A stretch of 64,000 nt of DNA, from assembly GCA_963669155.1 (NCBI GenBank), contig OZ022591.1:10588081-10652080 (forward strand), given 5' to 3'. This stretch comes from Arbacia lixula (lineage: Eukaryota > Echinodermata > Echinoidea > Arbacioida > Arbaciidae). Below the pieces are notes generated by a model. The model was not told where the DNA came from. It was given only the letters and a program-made list of their open reading frames with translations, and did not search any database. Shown here one piece after another: positions 58,730-64,000 of this stretch (positions within the stretch are counted from its first letter, which is position 1; each line of letters opens with the position of its first letter). Both the position numbers and the translations under genes were made by a program.

Positions 58730-59008
58730 ATGGATCAAAACTTGAAGAGATTCTTCACTGGTACCCCACCAGGAATCACAAAGTCATCAGAGCTGTTTAA
58801 ATCATGCGATTTGTCCATCATGACAAGCAGACTATTACCTGATATATCTGATCACAAGGGGCACATTAATTATGTTCCACTTCAGTCCCACTCACTCCCT
58901 CATGTGCTGCCTCTCGTCACGCTGACATTACTCAACATTTCCAAACCACAGGTGTCTTTAAATAAACCCATCCTTAAAAACAAAAAAATGATGATTCCTG
59001 AAGGCTCA
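58730..59008 (+). pseudogene. Possible scrap of a LINE endonuclease domain (weak)
   Basis: A 93-codon ATG frame contains LLPDISDHKGHI. Many non-LTR retrotransposons have a similar LPGISDH motif near the end of the apurinic endonuclease domain, where SDH is catalytic. Upstream CDLSIMTS could be a shortened counterpart of the usual DL..TN segment. No other endonuclease motif and no reverse transcriptase is present nearby, so this is at best a short decayed fragment and may be chance. Confidence 0.2.
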
Positions 59009-59163
59009 TAATGGGCGTTTTTCCAATTAGCTCAGCAGACACTAACATCCTCAATTACATGGAATCATACTATAAGAGGGAAGGAGGGTACATGATCATA
59101 AAACCATTTTCTTTTTTCAGTATTTAGTTCTGTTTTGATTGGGTGGGCAGGCAAGACAGCTTG

Positions 59164-59385
59164 TAGCCTGGCTTCCAGGCTGTTGGGTATATTCAATCCA
59201 AGCTATAATATTCAATAAACAAGTCTGGTCGCAGTAGACTAATCATTCCCCAGCTCGTTAATTCATTGGGGATGGAGGGAGAAAAAAGAGGAGAATGAAA
59301 GAATGATTATAGTCTTGTGAGTCCCAGACTCTACTTGTTAAAATTTGAATTAAAAAATGTCCAAAAAAGCCTGGTAGCAAGGTTA
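59164..59385 (+). mobile_element. MITE of the TAGCCTGGCTTCCAGG family, 222 bp
   Basis: It starts TAGCCTGGCTTCCAGGCTG, then TTGGGTATATTCAATCCAAG, and contains TCTGGTCGCAGTAGACTAAT. The right end is CCTGGTAGCAAGGTTA, a partly mutated inverse. Confidence 0.8.
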
Positions 59386-59596
59386 TAGATGATATGAGGA
59401 AAACTCCCCGACTCATGATGGAGGAGAAGTAGCAGGAGGAGTAGATCAATGACATGTGACCACTTTTCATGAACGTGAGGACATCTTGTGGTTGCTGTTA
59501 CAGTCTCACAGTCTGTCTGTGTGCCTTGTTGTCTCAGCATGATCCAGACACAAAAACACACATACAAGTCTGGCACCTGTCTGCACGTTCAGCTTC

Positions 59597-60150
59597 TTAA
59601 CCCATAACGCGCCAGACTAAATGGAGCTCTATGAGATTTGTGTGCATTACTTGTGAATGAATTCACATGTGACACACGAAGAGTTAACTTTTAACGTACC
59701 ACTCGTGAATTACCACTTAATAAATACACAGAAATCCCACAGAGAGGCATTTTGTCTGGCATAGAAATGTCTTCTCATGCTTATTACCAGCAAATCAATA
59801 ATAACATCACCCATTCAAAGATGATATTTTGTTTTATATAGTACTGTATGTAATCATATGGAGCTATCAAGACACGTGAACATGCATGGTCACTGACAGG
59901 TTGAGTTAAGTATTTTTGTGGTTTACCTCCTTGCATGTGCGCCAGAAAAATGCTGCTTTATAACATTTGTGTACATTACAGATGCATACCTTTGAAAATG
60001 GCACATGAGGAGTCTTTAACCTTTCCTATTCCAGGCAAAGTGCTGCTTTATCGCATTTTGTGTGTATTACCATTGAAAAACTGTATCAACGTAACAGATG
60101 ATTTAACTCTCTCAGTCCCATTCAAATGGGACTAGGATTGAGAGAGTTAA
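59597..60150. mobile_element. Cluster of about 90 bp TTAA-bounded elements
   Basis: Units near 59597-59687, 59691-59775, about 59906-60019 and 60016-60106 each begin or end in TTAA and carry variants of CCAGACNAANTGCTGCTNTA, TGNNATTTGTGTGTATTA and the inverse CACAGAAATCCCACAGAG. The cluster ends with a 48 bp palindrome at 60103-60150 (TTAACTCTCTCAGTCCCATT and its inverse). Adjacent units appear to share a TTAA. Confidence 0.65.
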
Positions 60151-60378
60151 CCATGAATGACACACTTCTCCAGCAAGGCTAGTATGACCTAAGGTACCCC
60201 CAGTTGCCCTCATCCATCCCTTACTCACAGACAGACAGACAGATACACAGACAGACAGACCTTGCATTATGAACATAAATACAGTCATGCCTGGATTGGT
60301 GCCGAGACAACCCAAGCACTGTCTCATAAAGAAATGATTGACTTGCAATGATATCAATTGTAAGTCTGTACATTAGGT

Positions 60379-60460
60379 ATAGGGGATTGAACTTCACTTC
60401 AGATCAATCACAACAATAGCGGATTGGACTTGACTTCAGATCAATCCTAATTCTAGATAA
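60379..60460 (+). repeat. 36 bp tandem duplication
   Basis: GGATTGAACTTCACTTCAGA followed by TCAATCACAACAATAGC is repeated next to it as GGATTGGACTTGACTTCAGA and TCAATCCTAATTCTAG. Confidence 0.75.
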
Positions 60461-60469
60461 CATGGGGCC

Positions 60470-60588
60470 CTGGGCCCAATCTTATAAAGAATTACGAATT
60501 GTACATTACGAGAGATATGGAGTTGGCCTAGGGATTGGACTTCCAATCAAATTAAATCAATTGCAACTTTTAATGAGATGGGGCCCTG
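60470..60588. mobile_element. 119 bp inverted-repeat element
   Basis: The left end CTGGGCCCAATCTTATAAAG continues AATTACGAATTG. The right end in reverse complement is CAGGGCCCCATCTCATTAAA, then AGTTGCAATTG. The arms are about 32 bases with several mismatches. Confidence 0.75.
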
Positions 60589-60599
60589 GACTGCGTTTA

Positions 60600-61350
60600 C
60601 AATTCCCTTTTTTTCTCCAGTGAAAAAAAAATGCACTGAAACTCTAGGCTTTGCCCCCAAAAGCCCCCCTGAATAACAAATGAGTCCCTGTAAAAAAATG
60701 AATGTTCATCATATAAGATAATGATTAAGATTGAGGGTGTCTGTGTCATCATGGCCAATTCAAAATTTAGCCTCTACAAATGAATATTTTGATTGAACGA
60801 TCCTTTTTGTCATTTTGGCATGATTTTGTCCTCCATTTCAGAATAATTTCATGATAGTAGCTCCAGTATACCGCACTTCTTCAATCATGCCATTCCACAG
60901 AAAATTGTACAATTATCAAACAAATGATTTCTTTCTTCTTTTCTTCAGTCTTACACACAAAGCATATAGTTGTAGTCATTTTCTCTGAATTTCCTTATAA
61001 GCATTGTTACCTCCCAGCTCCTACATACTAGTACTATATATGCATGCAATGACTAACAGAGCGTGTCCTTGAGTTATTGTATTCACACGCAACAATCTCC
61101 TCTTTTGTTATTGTTACAACTATTTTCATCGTCCCAACGTATTTAAGCCCGTGTGAAACGGCATAGCAGGCGTGGCCAACAATAACAAGGCAATATTATT
61201 TCTCACACCTGTTGGATAACAGTTTGGAGAGGGGAAAACGATGAGATTCGACTTGGCCGTTTTTTCTGGGAGGTAATTGACAGGTTATAATGCGTTCTGT
61301 CATCTCGCAGCTCGTGTATGTCCGTCACTCTGCGTGTGTACAAGTATCTC
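60600..61350. other. No gene recognised
   Basis: Mixed unique sequence with no long open frame and no repeat partner seen. Confidence 0.35.
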
Positions 61351-61357
61351 CAGGTTT

Positions 61358-61600
61358 GAGTCAATAAACATATTGTGCATTCTGCAGCAGCACATCAGTT
61401 CACACTCCTTGTTTTTTGGCATGTGAGCTTCTTTTTCTCTATGGAGGAAATGTGAATGTGTGAACATGTGTAGAATTATCGACAGAATTGAGTCAACAAA
61501 CATATCTTGCATTCTACATCACTACATCAGTTTACACTCCATTTTTTTCTCTACATTTCTCTTTGGGAAAGATGAAGAGGATGAATAAGGCTTTACGCTC
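61358..61600 (+). repeat. Two-unit tandem repeat, 132 bp period
   Basis: GAGTCAATAAACATATTGTG, CATTCTGCAGCAGCACATCA and GTTCACACTCC recur 132 bases later with a few changes. Confidence 0.8.
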
Positions 61601-61937
61601 CTATGAGGGGTCTTGCTTAACCTACTCAGTACCAAAGGAACTGATGAGTATTTCAAAGTCCAATGTGGGAATAGCACCGTTCTCATATGTAATATAGTAA
61701 AACTCACATTCATAACTTTATACATAAATTACAATAATGTTTTCATGAGAGCAGATACTGGGTACAATGCTGATGACCAATAATCAAACTGAAAAGTATG
61801 GCCGACTAAAGAAAGGTTGCCAGAAATAAGTAGGTTATTCATTTATAAGATTAAAGGATGGAAGTATGTGTAGGAGTTGACTTGATCACTCATTTATTGG
61901 AAACAACAGATCACGCGAGCCAAGCTTATTAACATCT

Positions 61938-62028
61938 TTAACTCTCTGAGCGTCTCATGTGACTTTTCCACAGGTAATTCACGCAATTCCCATAGAGCAA
62001 CGTGTTTATCTGGCATACAAGGAGTTAA
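61938..62028. mobile_element. 91 bp TTAA-bounded short element
   Basis: It begins TTAACTCTCTGAGCGTCTCA and ends TTATCTGGCATACAAGGAGTTAA with AATTCCCATAGAGCAACGTG inside. It is a well-preserved member of the family at 59.6-60.1 kb. Confidence 0.7.
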
Positions 62029-62392
62029 TCATAGAAAGTATAGCATGGGTAGTACACTCACCGGATGCAATATTCTAAACATAGCGCATTTTAGAGCATC
62101 CCACTTTGTTGTGACAACATGATTTGGCAGGATGTTGCTATTTTTCACAAAACGGTACAAAACCCAAGCATTTCTCATTCATAATTCCATTCCCTGGCAT
62201 GACATACTAAGTCTCCGTCATGGATACAACAATAGGGATTCACAAACATGGGGAATAAAGCACAGAACAGACAACAATTTGTGTCATTTTAAGAGAGTTT
62301 TTTTGGCATGTGCTTATACACAAAATCAGGACCAGATGTGGAATCATTGTAACTGACTTGAATATCAATTGAGACATTGGGGTAGCCTGGTT

Positions 62393-62597
62393 TCCAGGCT
62401 GTTTAACATTTTTTTAAATCTCAACTTTGCAATAGATAGGACTGGCAGCAGTAGACTAGTCACTCTTCAGTTCTTCTCTGCTGACTTTATCTTGGTCAAA
62501 CGGGAACAAAGGAGAATCAGTCTCATTGGTATGAGACCCAAAAGTAAATGTAATAGTTTGGATATGTCATAAGACAAAAAACCTAGATACCAGACTA
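62393..62597 (+). mobile_element. MITE of the TAGCCTGGCTTCCAGG family, 205 bp
   Basis: It starts TAGCCTGGTTTCCAGGCTG, contains GGACTGGCAGCAGTAGACTA, and ends CTAGATACCAGACTA. The right terminus is diverged. Confidence 0.75.
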
Positions 62598-62632
62598 AGT
62601 GTGCTGTAGAAGGAATAAGTGATAAATTATTA

Positions 62633-62930
62633 CCATGTTGTGAGCTTTCTCATTCCTTTTCAGTGTCCATTTCCTATGCTATAGAGACAATATAATGTTG
62701 TATGCTTGAAGTTATATTGCTTGAAGATAAATTCTTACACTTTTGCGAGCTTTTTTTATTCCTTTTCAATGTCCCTTCCCTAAGCCATAAAGACAATATT
62801 TAGTGCTGTCTGCTTGAAGTTAAATAGCTTCATGTTAAATTATCATACAATGTTGTGAGCTTTCTCATTGTTCTTCGTAATTTCTCACCTATGAGTTGGA
62901 GACAATAATGTTGTAATACTCATAGGATAA
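62633..62930 (+). repeat. Three-unit tandem repeat, about 107 bp period
   Basis: Units start near 62633, 62738 and 62847 with TTGTGAGCTTTCTCATTCCT, AGTGTCCATTTCCTATGC, AGACAATATAATGTTGT and TGCTTGAAGTTA. Confidence 0.8.
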
Positions 62931-63359
62931 TAGAAGGAAAGAGCGGAAGAGGAAGACAATGAATGACATGGTGTAGTAGCATCGAGCACTGGACAGGACT
63001 TTGCTACGCAGAGGTCAGAAAAATAAGCGAAGAGAGAACAAGGTGGAGGTGCATGCCAACCCTGGGTTCTGGGATGGCACTAAATGATTGATTGATTGAT
63101 TAATTGCACCCAATTTACATATTATACAGCAATTTTTACTAACACTGCAAGTTAGATGTTTTGCTCAAAGGCAAATCAAACTGAAGAAAGTGTCATTCTA
63201 ATCTTATTTGGATCATGGCCACATTACCAATAAACATTTCCCAAGGTGACAATAAGAGAGTTGTCATACCTAACACAAAAGCACTTCTTATTTGTTTACA
63301 AAATAAAGTCACTGATGCATGATCTAACTTAGGTATACTTATTCAAGGGTTCTGCCCTA

Positions 63360-63374
63360 CCCCCCCCCCCCCCC
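63360..63374 (+). repeat. Poly-C run
   Basis: About 14-15 consecutive C. Confidence 0.9.
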
Positions 63375-63456
63375 TATAGAAAGGTAAATGATACAAACAA
63401 TTATTTCTTTAAATTATGAGTTTTTTCAAGCTGTGCACATATAATATTTTCTGTCT

Positions 63457-63549
63457 TTAACCATTTATGTACCACTGATGAATTTTGGCACAAGTTTATT
63501 ACCAAAAAAAAAATTAAAGCAGTATTTTACTTGGTACTTGAAGTGTTAA
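63457..63549. mobile_element. 93 bp TTAA-bounded short element
   Basis: It begins TTAACCATTTATGTACCACT and ends ACTTGGTACTTGAAGTGTTAA. It is diverged but keeps the spacing and TTAA ends of the family. Confidence 0.55.
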
Positions 63550-64000
63550 TATAATGCACACAGCATTATTCTACATCTTTAATAGTTCCATCACCTATGC
63601 CATGAAGGAGAGAAAATCACACAATTACAGTGTGAACACTGCCACAGATTTGTCACAGAGCACTGCACAAACTAACTGGACATAATGGACCATCCAAGGT
63701 TTGTTTCTTTCCCTGCGTGCCCTCAAACTGTTTTTCTTTTTCTCTTCTGCTTCAAAAACTGCTACAAAGTTACCTGAAGTAAATGATAACAGTTACAAAG
63801 AAGAGAGAGACGGAGTCTGGCCTTGCTTGTTAAACCACTCAAAACAGAATTAAGCTGAGAGAAGCACTTCACTGCAGTCACTTTTGAACTTTTTGTACAA
63901 TAGGGTGATACTAATAGCTTGACCCAATGGACTGCGCATGAAGTTTCCACCAGCTAAAGGGGGTTTATTGATCAATAGCTGATTGAGGAATATCAAATAG

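Overview
The window looks like AT-rich, gene-poor DNA from a large animal genome. The most likely source is a marine deuterostome invertebrate such as a sea urchin. This rests on dense TC/GA microsatellites, many short inverted-repeat elements bounded by TTAA, no operon-like gene packing, and two diverged versions of one locus (a highly heterozygous outbred species). The species call is inference. I recognise no complete gene, tRNA, rRNA, CRISPR array or autonomous transposon. Nearly all long open frames are translated TC/GA repeats or frames that break between the two copies of the duplicated block.

Layout. 1-7.5 kb: a TTAA-bounded inverted-repeat element, two weak exon candidates (1349-1437 and about 2489-2561), a three-unit tandem repeat and a composite element near 5.6-6.1 kb. 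7.5-32.2 kb: a block of about 12.2 kb present twice in direct order (about 7515-19824 and 20025-32184), separated by exactly 200 N. The left copy ends and the right copy begins exactly at the gap, as expected when two allelic contigs were placed in series. The copies differ by substitutions, VNTR length and two clean insertions of terminal-inverted-repeat elements. 32.2-64 kb: an unduplicated stretch with many MITE-like and fold-back elements (33.3, 33.7, 41.1, 45.7, 49.7, 55.3, 57.2 and 60.5 kb), several tandem repeats of 100-270 bp units (38.4, 47.3, 48.5, 51.3, 52.2, 61.4 and 62.6 kb), and a cluster of about 90 bp TTAA elements near 59.6-60.1 kb.

The main content is a census of small non-autonomous DNA elements. 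One family of about 190-260 bp (ends TAGCCTGGCTTCCAGGCTG) occupies eight positions outside the second duplicate copy. Another of about 90 bp, TTAA-bounded, has about ten members. Exon candidates are given with low confidence because no protein family was recognised.
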